The notes beneath the pieces were generated by a model. It did no database searches, was not told where the DNA came from, and saw only the letters and a list, made by a program, of their open reading frames with translations. A stretch of DNA of 64,000 nucleotides from contig CAVUIK010000016.1 in assembly GCA_963741565.1 (NCBI GenBank), forward strand, positions 1 to 64,000, given 5' to 3'. The translations under genes were made by a program, and so were the position numbers. This document shows positions 26,181-35,714 of this stretch, one piece after another (positions within the stretch are counted from its first letter, which is position 1; every line of letters begins with the position of its first letter). Origin of the DNA: Ga0077555 sp963741565. Lineage in GTDB: Bacteria > Pseudomonadota > Alphaproteobacteria > Rhizobiales > Hyphomicrobiaceae.

Positions 26181-27842
26181 CTACCTCCCAGCCTTGCCGG
26201 CGGCGCGGATCTGGGAGAGCGTCTGGCGGGGCGTCAACGCCTCGGGATCGATCTTGACCTCGATGATCGAGGGCTTGTTGGCGTCGAGGGCGCGCTGGAA
26301 GGCGGCCTTGAAGTCGGCCGTGCGCTCCACCGTCTCGCCGTGACCGCCGAAGGCCCGGGCGTAGGCCGCGAAATCCGGGTTGATCAGCGTGGTGCCGGAA
26401 ACACGCTCGGGATACTGGCGCTCCTGGTGCGCGCGGATCGTGCCGTACATGCCGTTGTTGGCGACGATGGTCACGATGTTGAGGCCGTATTGCACGGCTG
26501 TCGCGAACTCCTGGCCGGTCATCAGGAAGCAGCCGTCACCGGCGTAGTTGACCACGGTGCGCGTGGGATCGGCGAGCTTGGCGGCGATGGCGGCAGGCAA
26601 CCCATAGCCCATCGAGCCGGACGTCGGCGCGAGGCAGCTGCGGTAGCCCTTGTATTGGGTGTAGCGGTGGACGAAGGCCGCGTAGTTGCCGGCGCCGTTG
26701 GTGACGATGCCGGTTTCGGGCAACATGTCTGAAACGGTTTTCACGACCTCGGCGAACTGCACGGAGCCGGGCGTCGCGACCGGCTTGATGTAGGCCTCGT
26801 AGGCGTCACGCAGCTCTTTGCGATGCGCGCTCCAGGGGGTTGCGGCGGGCTTCGGCAAGGTGTCCAGCAACTCGGCGAAGGTGGCCGCGGTCGCATTGAT
26901 CGGCAGGTCCGCCCGATAGACCGAGCCGAGCTCGTTGCCCGAAGGGTGCACATGGACGAGGAACGACTTCGGTGTGGGTATGTCGATCAGCGTATAGCCC
27001 GAGGTGGTCATCTCGCCGAGGCGCGCGCCAACCACGAGCAGCAGGTCGGCATTTCGCACGGCGTCGGCGAGCTTGGCGTCGAGGCCGATGCCGGCATGGC
27101 CGACGTAGCAGCGATGCCGGTTGTCGATGTAGTCCTGGAACCGGAACGCGGCGGCGACGGGCATATCGAAGCGGTCGGCGAACGCCTCGACCTTCTTCTG
27201 GATGGCGCGGCTCCAGCCGGGACCGCCGATAATCATCACCGGGCATTTGGCCTTGGCGAGCGCAGCCTTGAGGGCGGCGGCATCGGCGGCGCTGGGCGAG
27301 GGGAGCGCGAAACGAGCGGGCTTGGCGTCGGGCGCCTCGCCGAGCGCCGACAGCATGTCCTCGGGCAAGCCGAGCACCACGGGACCGGGACGGCCATTCA
27401 TAGCGGTGTGATAGGCGCGGCTCACATACTCGGGAATGCGCGTGGTCGAGCGGATGACGGCCGCCCATTTCACGAACGAGGAGAACAGGGACTTCGTCTC
27501 GATCTCCTGGAAGGCTTCGCGGTCCTCGTGCTGTTCGCCGGGGAGGCCCAGGAACATGATCATCGGCGTCGAATCCTGCTGGGCGATATGCAACCCGGCC
27601 ATGGCGTTGGCGGCGCCCGGACCACGCGTGACGAAACAGACGCCGGGTTCGCCCGTGACCTTGCCCCAGGCCTCGGCCATGATGGCAGCGCCGCCTTCCT
27701 GGCGGCAGATCACGGTCTTGATCCGGTTGGAATCATGCAGCCCGTCGAGGGCGGCAAGGAAGCTTTCGCCGGGAACCGTGAAGACGGCACTCGTGCCTTG
27801 CGCCTCGAGTTGGTCGATCAGGATCTTGCCGCCGTGCCGCAT
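26181..27842 (-). CDS. Acetolactate-synthase-like thiamine-diphosphate enzyme
   Basis: 553-residue TPP-dependent carboligase or decarboxylase of the large-subunit acetolactate synthase superfamily. The N-terminal domain has the activating Glu in CRQEGGAAIMAEAWG; the central domain CPVMIIGGPGW; the C-terminal domain carries the TPP/Mg motif GDGCFLMTGQEFATAVQYGL ending in VANN, and HQERQYPERVSGT. No regulatory subunit gene (ilvH) is next to it, and the partner is a VOC protein, so it is probably not the biosynthetic IlvB but a catabolic family member (oxalyl-CoA-, sulfopyruvate- or benzoylformate-type decarboxylases share the fold). Its start lies about 150 bases from the divergent caspase gene. 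Confidence 0.88.
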   Translation of the reverse strand: MRHGGKILIDQLEAQGTSAVFTVPGESFLAALDGLHDSNRIKTVICRQEGGAAIMAEAWGKVTGEPGVCFVTRGPGAANAMAGLHIAQQDSTPMIMFLGLPGEQHEDREAFQEIETKSLFSSFVKWAAVIRSTTRIPEYVSRAYHTAMNGRPGPVVLGLPEDMLSALGEAPDAKPARFALPSPSAADAAALKAALAKAKCPVMIIGGPGWSRAIQKKVEAFADRFDMPVAAAFRFQDYIDNRHRCYVGHAGIGLDAKLADAVRNADLLLVVGARLGEMTTSGYTLIDIPTPKSFLVHVHPSGNELGSVYRADLPINATAATFAELLDTLPKPAATPWSAHRKELRDAYEAYIKPVATPGSVQFAEVVKTVSDMLPETGIVTNGAGNYAAFVHRYTQYKGYRSCLAPTSGSMGYGLPAAIAAKLADPTRTVVNYAGDGCFLMTGQEFATAVQYGLNIVTIVANNGMYGTIRAHQERQYPERVSGTTLINPDFAAYARAFGGHGETVERTADFKAAFQRALDANKPSIIEVKIDPEALTPRQTLSQIRAAGKAGR

Positions 27843-27991
27843 CGGTTCTTCCTCGCTGGGTGGATTTGGCGGCGATCCTAAGCTCCGATGCTCCGGGGGT
27901 GTAGTGGAAATTTCCGGGGCCAGATTGGGGAAACCGGGGATGAGCGGGTTGTGCCGCTTTGCGGGCCGGCGGCGTCGCCTATGCTGGGCCG

Positions 27992-29872
27992 ATGATTCGA
28001 TGGAACGGGACGCTCAGGGCCGCATTGGCTCAACGATGGCTCGGACCGCGCGCGGCTGCCGCGGTGGGGCTGCTGGTGTGCGTGCTGGTGCTGCTCGGGC
28101 GGGGCCCGGCGCAGGCGGAAAGCCGGATCGCGCTCGTCATCGGCAATTCCGGCTATACGGTCGCCCCGCTCGCCAATCCGAAGAACGATGCCGAGGCGAT
28201 GGCCAAGTCGCTGAAAAGCGTCGGCTTCGACGTCACCAAACTGATCGACATCGACCAGAAGGGGATGCGCCGCGCCGTCGTCGAGTTCGGGCGCAAGCTG
28301 CGCAACTCCGACAGCGTGGGGCTCTTCTATTACGCGGGGCACGGTGTCCAGGTGGACGGCGCGAACTTCCTGGTGCCGGTCGGCTCCGATATCCGCGATG
28401 AACAGGAGGTCGCCGTCGAGGGCGTCAATCTCGAGGAAATCCTGAAGACGATGGAGCGCGCGTCGAGCCGCATGAATATCGTTGTGCTGGATGCCTGCCG
28501 CAATAATCCGTTCGAGGGCATGGCGCGGTCGGGCTCGCGCGGGTTGGCGCCGGTGAGTGCACCGGCGGGCACGTTCATCGCATTTGCGACGGCGCCCGGC
28601 CAGGTCGCCCTCGATGGGACCGGCGACAACAGTCCCTACAGTGCCGCGCTCGCGCAGGCGATTCCGTCGACTGGCATCGTGCTCGAGGAGGTGTTCCGCA
28701 AGACACGCCGGCAGGTGCTGGCGGCAACCGGCAACCGGCAGACGCCGTGGGAGCATTCGTCGCTGACCGGCGAGTTCTACTTCAAGCCGAAAACGGCCCA
28801 GCCCGAAGAGAGCCGGCGCACGGTTGCTCTCGATGGACTGGACGATGCTGAGCTGGCGGAAATCCTGGCCTGGGACCGCGTCAAATCACTGAACGATGCC
28901 GCGCTGTTCAAGCAGCATATGGCCAGGTATCCGAACGGCATCTTTGCCGATGTCGCCCGCGTCAAGCTGGAACAGGCGACGACCCGCGTCAGCGAAACCG
29001 GGGCCGGGTCGGTGGCCGGCTGGATCGGCACCGTGCTCGGCGCCTCGCGCGGCGATCCCGAGGCCGAACGCCTGCTGGAGGCCGCGGTCAAACTCGACAC
29101 GGTGGGAACACCTGAGTCTCAGGTCGAAGCGTTCAAGCTCTATATGGCGGCCGCCGAGCGCGGCTTGCCGCCTGCCATGCATCAGTTGGCGCGCGCCTAC
29201 GACAAAGGCCGCGGCGTCGACAAGAGTCTCATCGAGGCGGCCGTCTGGTATCGGCGCGCGGCGGACTTTGGGCACCCGCCGTCGATGGCGTCGCTCGGCA
29301 CCATGCTCGAACATGGCGACGGCGCGCCGATCGATCTGGCGGAGGCGTTGCGTCTCTACCGGACCGCTGCCGAAGCGGGTGAGCCGAACGCCATGACGAG
29401 CCTCGGCTATCTCTATCATCAGGGACGGGGCGTTGGTCGCGATGGAGTCGAGGCACGCAAATGGTATGGCAGGGCGGTCGCCCAGGACAATCCGCGCGCC
29501 ATGTACAATCTGGCGTTGATGCACGTTCGCGGCGAGGGCGGCGAGCGCGATTTTGGCGAAGCGGTGCGCCTCTTGAAGAAGGCGATCGAGAAGGGGCATG
29601 CGGGGGCAATGCGTGAGCTGGCTTTCCTGTTCGATGAGGGCCGCGGCGTTGGTCGCGATGCGAAGGCCGCGGCGGACTATCTGCTGGCGTCCTACAAGGC
29701 GGGGCACCGGGATGCGCGCGTTGACCTGCTCGGACGGCCAGAGGCGCTCAGCAGCGCGACGCGGCGCGAAATCCAGAAGCTCTTGACGGCAGCCGGCGTG
29801 TACCATGGGCGCGTGACCGGCTACTTCGACCCGGTGACCCGCCGCGCCATCGAGGCCTACGCCGGAGCGTAA
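27992..29872 (+). CDS. Exported caspase-family (C14) protein with Sel1 repeats and a C-terminal peptidoglycan-binding-like segment
   Basis: 626-residue protein from ATG 27992. A hydrophobic export helix (AAAAVGLLVCVLVLLGRG, then AQAES) leads into a caspase-like p20 domain beginning RIALVIGNSGYTVAPLANPK, with catalytic His in FYYAGHGVQ and catalytic Cys in VVLDACRNNPF. After a linker come about five Sel1-like repeats (e.g. PAMHQLARAYDKGRGVDKSL, NAMTSLGYLYHQGRGVGRDG), and the last 50 residues (TRREIQKLLTAAGVYHGRVT then FDPVTRRAIEAY) resemble a PG_binding_1 domain. Orthocaspases cleave after Arg/Lys; bacterial roles are poorly known. The combination suggests a periplasmic or envelope protease organised by Sel1 protein contacts. 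Confidence 0.9.
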   Translation: MIRWNGTLRAALAQRWLGPRAAAAVGLLVCVLVLLGRGPAQAESRIALVIGNSGYTVAPLANPKNDAEAMAKSLKSVGFDVTKLIDIDQKGMRRAVVEFGRKLRNSDSVGLFYYAGHGVQVDGANFLVPVGSDIRDEQEVAVEGVNLEEILKTMERASSRMNIVVLDACRNNPFEGMARSGSRGLAPVSAPAGTFIAFATAPGQVALDGTGDNSPYSAALAQAIPSTGIVLEEVFRKTRRQVLAATGNRQTPWEHSSLTGEFYFKPKTAQPEESRRTVALDGLDDAELAEILAWDRVKSLNDAALFKQHMARYPNGIFADVARVKLEQATTRVSETGAGSVAGWIGTVLGASRGDPEAERLLEAAVKLDTVGTPESQVEAFKLYMAAAERGLPPAMHQLARAYDKGRGVDKSLIEAAVWYRRAADFGHPPSMASLGTMLEHGDGAPIDLAEALRLYRTAAEAGEPNAMTSLGYLYHQGRGVGRDGVEARKWYGRAVAQDNPRAMYNLALMHVRGEGGERDFGEAVRLLKKAIEKGHAGAMRELAFLFDEGRGVGRDAKAAADYLLASYKAGHRDARVDLLGRPEALSSATRREIQKLLTAAGVYHGRVTGYFDPVTRRAIEAYAGA

Positions 29873-29930
29873 GGCGCCAAACCGAGGCGGGCATTCGACA
29901 TTGCGGCAATGGCGGTTTAAGACGCGGGCT

Positions 29931-31890
29931 ATGCAGAGAACGATGAAACCCGAACCCGCGTCCGGGCCAGCGTCACCGCGCCGGACGGGGTGGCTCGCCT
30001 GGCTCAATCCCGACGCCAGCCAGTTGCGGGCGCTGCGCGCGCTCTATCCCTACATCTGGCCGAGCGACCGGCCGGACCTGAAGCGCACGGTCGTCATCTC
30101 GCTGGTCTTGATGCTGATCGCCAAGCTGGTCACCGTGACCATGCCCTATACCTTCAAATGGGCGACGGACGCGCTGGTGGCGGCGGCGGGCGGCCGGCTG
30201 CCGACAGACGAAACGTTGCGCTGGCTGATCGGCGCGCCGATCCTGGCAACGGTGGTCTACGGGCTGTCGCGGATCGTGATGGTGCTGCTGACGCAGGCGC
30301 GCGAGGGTCTCTTCGCCAAGGTCGCGATGCATGCGGTACGCAAGCTGGCGCTGGCGACCTTCGAGCACATGCACCGGTTGTCGCTGCGCTTCCATCTCGA
30401 ACGCAAGACCGGCGGCCTGACCCGCGTGCTCGAGCGGGGGCGGACGGGCATCGAAAACATCACGCGCATGACGCTGATGACGCTGATCCCCACGATCATC
30501 GAGTTCGCGCTGGTGATGGTGGTGCTGGCGATCGAGTTCGACTGGCGCTATGTGGCGGTTGTGGCGGCGATGATCGTCGCCTATCTCAGCTTCACGATCC
30601 GCGCCACGGAATGGCGGGTCCAGATCCGCCGCTCCATGAACGAGAGCGACACCGACGCCAACACCAAGGCAGTCGATAGTTTGCTCAACTACGAGACGGT
30701 CAAATACTTCGGCGCCGAGGAGCGCGAGGCCAAGCGCTACGACAGGTCGATGGAGCAATACGAGCGCGCCTCGGTCAAGACCTACACGTCGCTGGCAGTT
30801 CTCAATACGGGCCAAGCCGTCATCTTCACGATCGCGCTGACCATCTGCATGGCGATGTCGGCTCTGGCGGTGGTGCGCGGGCAGAACAGCGTCGGCCAGT
30901 TCATCATGGTCAATGCGCTGATGCTGCAGCTGTTCATCCCGCTTGAACTTCATGGGCATGGTCTATCGCGAGATCAAGCAGGGCATCACCGATATCGAGC
31001 GCATGATGGACATCCTGGAGCAGGCGCCGGAGGTGCCGGACAAGCCCGGCGCCAAGCCGCTCGCGGTCAGCGGTGGTACAGTGCGGTTCGATAACGTCAA
31101 GTTCCACTACGATCCCGAGCGACAGATCCTGGAGGGGCTGACGTTCGAGGTCCCGGCCGGCAAGATGGTGGCAATCGTCGGCCCGTCAGGCGCGGGGAAA
31201 TCAACCATCAGCCGCATCCTGCTGCGGTTCTACGACGTGTCGGGCGGTGCGGTGACCATCGACGGTCAGGACATCCGCGAGATCACGCAGGCATCGCTCA
31301 GGGCCGCGATTGGCGTGGTGCCGCAGGACACCGTACTGTTCAACGACACCATCCTCTACAACATCCGCTATGGTCGGCCCGATGCCTCCGACGCCGACGT
31401 CGAGGCCGCAGCCAAGCTCGCCCAGATCGATACCTTCATCCGCGCGCTGCCGGAGGGTTATCAGACGATGGTCGGCGAGCGCGGACTGAAACTTTCGGGC
31501 GGCGAGAAGCAGCGGGTCGCGATCGCCCGCACCATTCTCAAAGCGCCGCCGATCCTGATGCTCGACGAGGCGACGAGCGCCCTCGACAGCCACACCGAGA
31601 AGGAAATCCAGGACGCGCTCGACCGGGTGTCAAAGAACCGGACGACGCTGGTGATCGCCCATCGCCTGTCGACGATCATCGGGGCGGATACCATCATCGT
31701 GCTGGAGCAGGGGCGTCTGGTCGAGCAGGGCACGCACGGCGAGCTGATGGCGAAGAGTGGGCTCTATGCCTCGCTCTGGAACCGGCAGCGCCAGGCCGAG
31801 GCCGCGCGCGAGCAGTTGGCGCAGGCGCTCGAAGCCGAGAAGCGCCTCCAAGGCGAGAAGATCACCGCGGGGCGATTGGCGGGCGGCTGA
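29931..31890 (+). CDS. Atm1/ABCB7-type ABC exporter, frameshifted between membrane and ATPase domains
   Basis: Half-size ABC exporter (membrane plus ATPase domain, acting as a homodimer); Atm1 relatives export glutathione-linked sulfur or metal conjugates. From ATG 29931 the frame encodes the six-helix domain up to LMLQLFIPL and then goes wrong; the rest continues in the +1 frame from 30943 as NFMGMVYREIKQGITDIERM, then Walker A GPSGAGKS, signature LSGGEKQR, Walker B ILMLDEATSALD and the H-loop IAHRLSTI. The text CCGCTTGAACTTC needs only one T less (30943-30944) to read PLNFMG, restoring 652 residues. The motifs SLLNYETVKYF and the GITDIERM segment are typical of the Atm1 group. A sequencing insertion is likely because both halves are otherwise perfect. 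Confidence 0.92.
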
Positions 31891-31959
31891 GGTGCGGGTG
31901 CTCACCAAGATGTGTCGACGTTAACGCGCACGCGAGCCGGATGCGATAACCTGCGCGGC

Positions 31960-32613
31960 ATGACCGAGCCTGAGCCGTCTTCGCCCTCTGAACGCCGCCG
32001 CCAGGGTCTGCGCAAGACCGGGGCGAGGGCGGGCGCCGTCGCGTTTGCAGCCATCCGGGTGATCCGCGCCACGCGCCGGATCGTGTGGGGCCTCGCCCAG
32101 GTTCTCCTCGCCCTGATCGTCATTTTCGAGGAGTGGGGCTGGCGGCCGCTGGCGGCGTTGCTTGGCCGGCTCGCGAAACTGGCGACCGTCGCGCGGATCG
32201 AGGCGCTGGTGGCCTCGCTGCCGCCATATCCCGCACTTGCCGTGTTCGCTCTGCCGTCGCTGCTGTTGTTGCCGATCAAACTGTTTTCGTTTTGGCTGAT
32301 CGCCGGCGGGCACCTGGTGAGTGCAGGTGTCCTGTTCATCGGCGCCAAGCTGGTCGGCACGGCGCTGGTCGCGCGCATCTTCATGCTGACGCGACCCGCG
32401 CTGATGCAACTGGGGTGGTTCGCGCGGGCCTACTACACGTTCACGCCGTGGAAGGAGGCGCTGTTTGCAGGAATTCGCCAGTCTTGGGCCTGGCGATATG
32501 GGCGTCTGTTGAAGGTCCGCATCAAGGGCGCGGTGCGCGCAACCTGGCTGCGGTGGAAGCCGGCCGTCGAGCCGCTGATCGCGCGTGCGAAGGCGCTGCT
32601 GCGGCGATCTTAA
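31960..32613 (+). CDS. Conserved hypothetical membrane protein
   Basis: 217 residues from ATG 31960 (MTEPEPSSPSERRRQG). A basic N-terminal segment is followed by a helix around WGLAQVLLALIVIFEEWGWR, then two hydrophobic helices (PALAVFALPSLLLLPIKLFS and FWLIAGGHLVSAGVLFIGAK), and a basic, Trp-rich cytoplasmic tail. No catalytic motif was seen. Similar proteins are widespread in Hyphomicrobiales without known function. It is tail to tail with serB (4 bases apart). Confidence 0.75.
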   Translation: MTEPEPSSPSERRRQGLRKTGARAGAVAFAAIRVIRATRRIVWGLAQVLLALIVIFEEWGWRPLAALLGRLAKLATVARIEALVASLPPYPALAVFALPSLLLLPIKLFSFWLIAGGHLVSAGVLFIGAKLVGTALVARIFMLTRPALMQLGWFARAYYTFTPWKEALFAGIRQSWAWRYGRLLKVRIKGAVRATWLRWKPAVEPLIARAKALLRRS

Positions 32614-32617
32614 GCGA

Positions 32618-33523
32618 TCAGGCCGCCACGAACTCGGCCTTCGCGTAACCCTGCAGGTAAAGCAGCGCGGTGAGATCGCCCTGGGTGATGCTGGCGTGCG
32701 CCTCGGCGGACACCACCGGTTTGGCGCGATAGGCGACGCCCAGGCCGGCTGCGCGGATCATGTCGAGATCGTTGGCGCCGTCGCCGACCGCCAACGCCGC
32801 CTGCGCGTCGAGCTTACGCTCGGCACAGAGCGCATCGAGCATGGCGCGTTTGGCCTCGCGGCCAAGGATCGGCTCGACGACGCGGCCGGTGAGCTGGCCG
32901 TTGGCGACCGCGAGCGTATTGGCGCGATTGGTCTCGAAGCCGATGGCTTTCGCGACTCGCGACGTAAAAAACGTGAAGCCGCCGGAGACGAGCGCGGTGA
33001 AGGCGCCATTGGCCCGCATTGTCGCAATCAATATGCGCGCGCCCGGCATCAGCGTGATGCGGTCGCGATAGACGGCTTCGAGTTGCGCCTCGGTGATGCC
33101 CGCCAGCAGGCCGAGCCGCTCGCGCAAGGCGGCCTCGAACGGCAATTCGCCGCGCATGGCGCGCTCGGTGATCGCAGCGATCTTCGGCTTCAGGCCGAGG
33201 ACGTCGGCCATCTCGTCGATGCATTCCTGCTGGATCATGGTTGAATCCATATCGGCGATCAGCAAGCGTTTGCGCCGGCCGGCGTCGGCCACCAGATTGA
33301 TATCGAGCGGCAACCCGCCGATCTCCGCGCGGACGGCATCGACGATCAACCGGGCGAGGTCGGCGTTGGCGGCAAACGGGATGTCGACCGCCTCGTCGTC
33401 GGCGAGCCAGCGCGGTTCGCCGAACAGCACGGGGCTGCGGAGCCCTAAGATCTGGTCGACGGCGTCCTCGATCGCGGTGTGGCCGGCGGGGCCGCTGTTA
33501 AGCACCAGCGAATAGGCGGACAT
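32618..33523 (-). CDS. serB: Phosphoserine phosphatase
   Basis: HAD-superfamily enzyme that releases serine from 3-phosphoserine, the last step of serine synthesis. 301 residues from ATG 33523, which follows a GGGGAGCCC ribosome site. The catalytic motif I is LLIADMDSTMIQQECIDEMA (nucleophile DMDST), motif II is LVSGGFTFF, and motif III is AVGDGANDLDMIRAAGLGVA, with the GVAYRAKP segment typical of SerB. The N-terminal 85 residues form the usual extra domain of alphaproteobacterial SerB. It is divergent from eno with about 90 bases between starts. Confidence 0.96.
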   Translation of the reverse strand: MSAYSLVLNSGPAGHTAIEDAVDQILGLRSPVLFGEPRWLADDEAVDIPFAANADLARLIVDAVRAEIGGLPLDINLVADAGRRKRLLIADMDSTMIQQECIDEMADVLGLKPKIAAITERAMRGELPFEAALRERLGLLAGITEAQLEAVYRDRITLMPGARILIATMRANGAFTALVSGGFTFFTSRVAKAIGFETNRANTLAVANGQLTGRVVEPILGREAKRAMLDALCAERKLDAQAALAVGDGANDLDMIRAAGLGVAYRAKPVVSAEAHASITQGDLTALLYLQGYAKAEFVAA

Positions 33524-33612
33524 GGGCTCCCCTTGCGTGTTCCAACGAAGCCGGTAAAAGGCTCCGGCGATCCAAAGCCCGCCTAAATACCGCTCTCCCG
33601 GGGGAAAACACA

Positions 33613-34893
33613 ATGACCGCCATCACCGATATCATCGGCCGTGAAGTCCTCGATTCCCGTGGCAATCCGACGGTCGAGGTCGATGTGGTGCTGGAGGGCG
33701 GCGTGCGCGGCCGCGCCATCGTGCCGTCGGGGGCTTCGACGGGGGCCCACGAGGCCAACGAGCTGCGTGACGGCGACAAGGCGCGTTACCTCGGCAAGGG
33801 CGTGCTCAAGGCGGTCGAGGCCGTCAACAGCGAGATCTACGATGCCTTGCGGGGCATGGACGCCGAAGACCAGCAGCGGATCGACCACGCGTTGCTGAAG
33901 CTCGACGGGACCAAGAACAAGGCGCGGCTCGGCGCCAACGCCATTCTCGGCGTCTCGCTGGCAACTGCGAAGGCGGCAGCCCGCGCGCGCGGTCTACCGC
34001 TCTATCGCTATGTCGGCGGCGCGCTGGCCCACGTGACGCCGGTGCCCATGATGAACATCATCAATGGCGGCGCGCATGCCGACAATCCCATCGACATCCA
34101 GGAATTCATGATCATGCCGGTCGGCGCGGCCTCGTGCCGGGAGGCGATCCGCGTTGGCGCCGAGATCTTCCACACCTTGAAAAAGGGTCTCTCCGATGCG
34201 GGCCACAGCACCAATGTCGGCGACGAGGGCGGCTTTGCGCCGAACCTCAAAAGCGCCGACGAGGCGCTGGGCTTCATCATGACGTCGATCGAGAAGGCCG
34301 GCTACAAGCCCGGCCACGATGTCATGCTGGCGCTCGATTGTGCCGCGACAGAGTTCTACAAGGGTGGCAAGTACGTGCTCGAAGGCGAGGGCAAGACGCT
34401 GGATGGCGGCGGCATGGCGACCTATCTCGCCGGCCTCGTGTCGCGGTATCCGATCATCTCGATCGAGGACGGTATGTCGGAGGACGATTGGGCCGGCTGG
34501 AAAGCGCTCACCGATCTCATCGGCGCGAAGTGCCAGCTTGTCGGCGACGATCTCTTCGTCACCAACACGGAACGGCTCGCCAAAGGCATCGCCGGCAAGA
34601 CCGCGAACTCGATCCTGGTAAAGGTTAACCAGATAGGCTCGTTGACGGAGACACTGGCGGCCGTCGATATGGCGCATCGCGCGAGCTATACGGCGGTGAT
34701 GTCGCACAGGTCCGGTGAAACCGAGGACGCGACCATCGCCGACCTCGCAGTGGCGACCAACTGCGGGCAGATCAAGACGGGCTCGCTCTCGCGCTCGGAC
34801 CGGCTCGCCAAGTATAACCAACTCATCCGGATCGAGGAGGAGTTGGGCGATATCGCGCGCTACGCCGGCCGCAGCGTCATCCGCAAAGGGTGA
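33613..34893 (+). CDS. eno: Enolase
   Basis: Glycolytic enzyme interconverting 2-phosphoglycerate and phosphoenolpyruvate; 426 residues, standard length. Starts MTAITDIIGREVLDSRGNPT with the mobile-loop residues GASTGAHEA, metal ligands in LALDCAATEFY, ISIEDGMSEDDW and LVGDDLFVTN, and the enolase signature ILVKVNQIGSLTETL with MSHRSGETED and catalytic Lys. It precedes ftsB and the pyruvate dehydrogenase genes, a conserved alphaproteobacterial order. Confidence 0.99.
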   Translation: MTAITDIIGREVLDSRGNPTVEVDVVLEGGVRGRAIVPSGASTGAHEANELRDGDKARYLGKGVLKAVEAVNSEIYDALRGMDAEDQQRIDHALLKLDGTKNKARLGANAILGVSLATAKAAARARGLPLYRYVGGALAHVTPVPMMNIINGGAHADNPIDIQEFMIMPVGAASCREAIRVGAEIFHTLKKGLSDAGHSTNVGDEGGFAPNLKSADEALGFIMTSIEKAGYKPGHDVMLALDCAATEFYKGGKYVLEGEGKTLDGGGMATYLAGLVSRYPIISIEDGMSEDDWAGWKALTDLIGAKCQLVGDDLFVTNTERLAKGIAGKTANSILVKVNQIGSLTETLAAVDMAHRASYTAVMSHRSGETEDATIADLAVATNCGQIKTGSLSRSDRLAKYNQLIRIEEELGDIARYAGRSVIRKG

Positions 34894-35047
34894 GGTTTGG
34901 CAAGGGTGATCCTGCAACCGATCGAATGACGCGAAATCAGTCGGCTATTTACGAGGATTTTACCCGCGCCCTGTAGAACCACAACTGTCCCCGGTTGGAC
35001 CGGTCAGTTTTGCGTCATCTCCCAAAAAGAGAAAGCCAGTTGTTCAG

Positions 35048-35335
35048 ATGCGGCGCAATTTTGTGTTGCTTATGTGCCTGGGTCTGACCACCTACTTCGG
35101 CTTTCACACGATCCAAGGCGGACACGGTCTCGATGCGCGATCCAGACTGATCTCCCGCTCCAACACGTTGGAGCAGGAGATCAGGGCGCTCGAGGCCGTG
35201 CGAGCCCGGCTCGAGCGTGATATCGCGCTGCTCTCCGAAACATCCCCTGATGCGGATCTCGTCGACGAGTTGGCCCGCCACATGCTCGGCCTGGCGCAAC
35301 CTGGCGATCGCCTGCTCATCGAGCCGCGCCGCTAA
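35048..35335 (+). CDS. ftsB: FtsB/DivIC-family septum formation initiator
   Basis: Small bitopic division protein of 95 residues. A short cytoplasmic N-terminus (MRRNF), one membrane helix (VLLMCLGLTTYFGFHTI), then a periplasmic coiled coil (LEQEIRALEAVRARLERDIA) and a conserved end with ARHMLGLAQPGDRLLIEP, all typical of FtsB/DivIC. In this order the gene regularly lies between eno and pdhA in alphaproteobacteria. It acts with FtsL and FtsQ in the divisome; this role is from family knowledge. Confidence 0.88.
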   Translation: MRRNFVLLMCLGLTTYFGFHTIQGGHGLDARSRLISRSNTLEQEIRALEAVRARLERDIALLSETSPDADLVDELARHMLGLAQPGDRLLIEPRR

Positions 35336-35714
35336 CCCGTATTTTCCAATCGGCTCGGCCACTCCCCGCGGCAGGTTCGCGCCAGGGAATTGCGCCTGAC
35401 CTCGCAGATGCGAAACGATCGTTGGCGGCCGCTCCGGCGGCGGATGACCGCCAGCGTCGGCCTCGATGGTGTCAATCGCGACGATGCGGCCTGGCTGCGG
35501 GTGATGCCGGGGTCGGCCTTTGGACCTGGCTTGCCTGATCGCGGCAAAGCGGGGTGATCACGAGCCATGGGTGCTGTCTATTCGGGCAGTTGGAGCTGAG
35601 TCTGCCGGGGTGCCGGGCGTGCGCGGGGGTGGCACCGGCCCGTTGCCTCGTGTAGGTTCCAGGCAAATCAGTGGTGCAGCGGGTCTCAGCGATCCGGCTT
35701 GGCAAGGAGGCTCC
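35336..35714. other. Intergenic region upstream of pdhA
   Basis: About 380 bases without a supported gene. The right end supplies the pdhA ribosome site (AAGGAGG at 35703-35710 region, 5-7 bases before the ATG). The pdhA promoter presumably lies here, but I could not pick -35/-10 boxes with confidence. Short frames on either strand look like chance frames. Confidence 0.5.
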
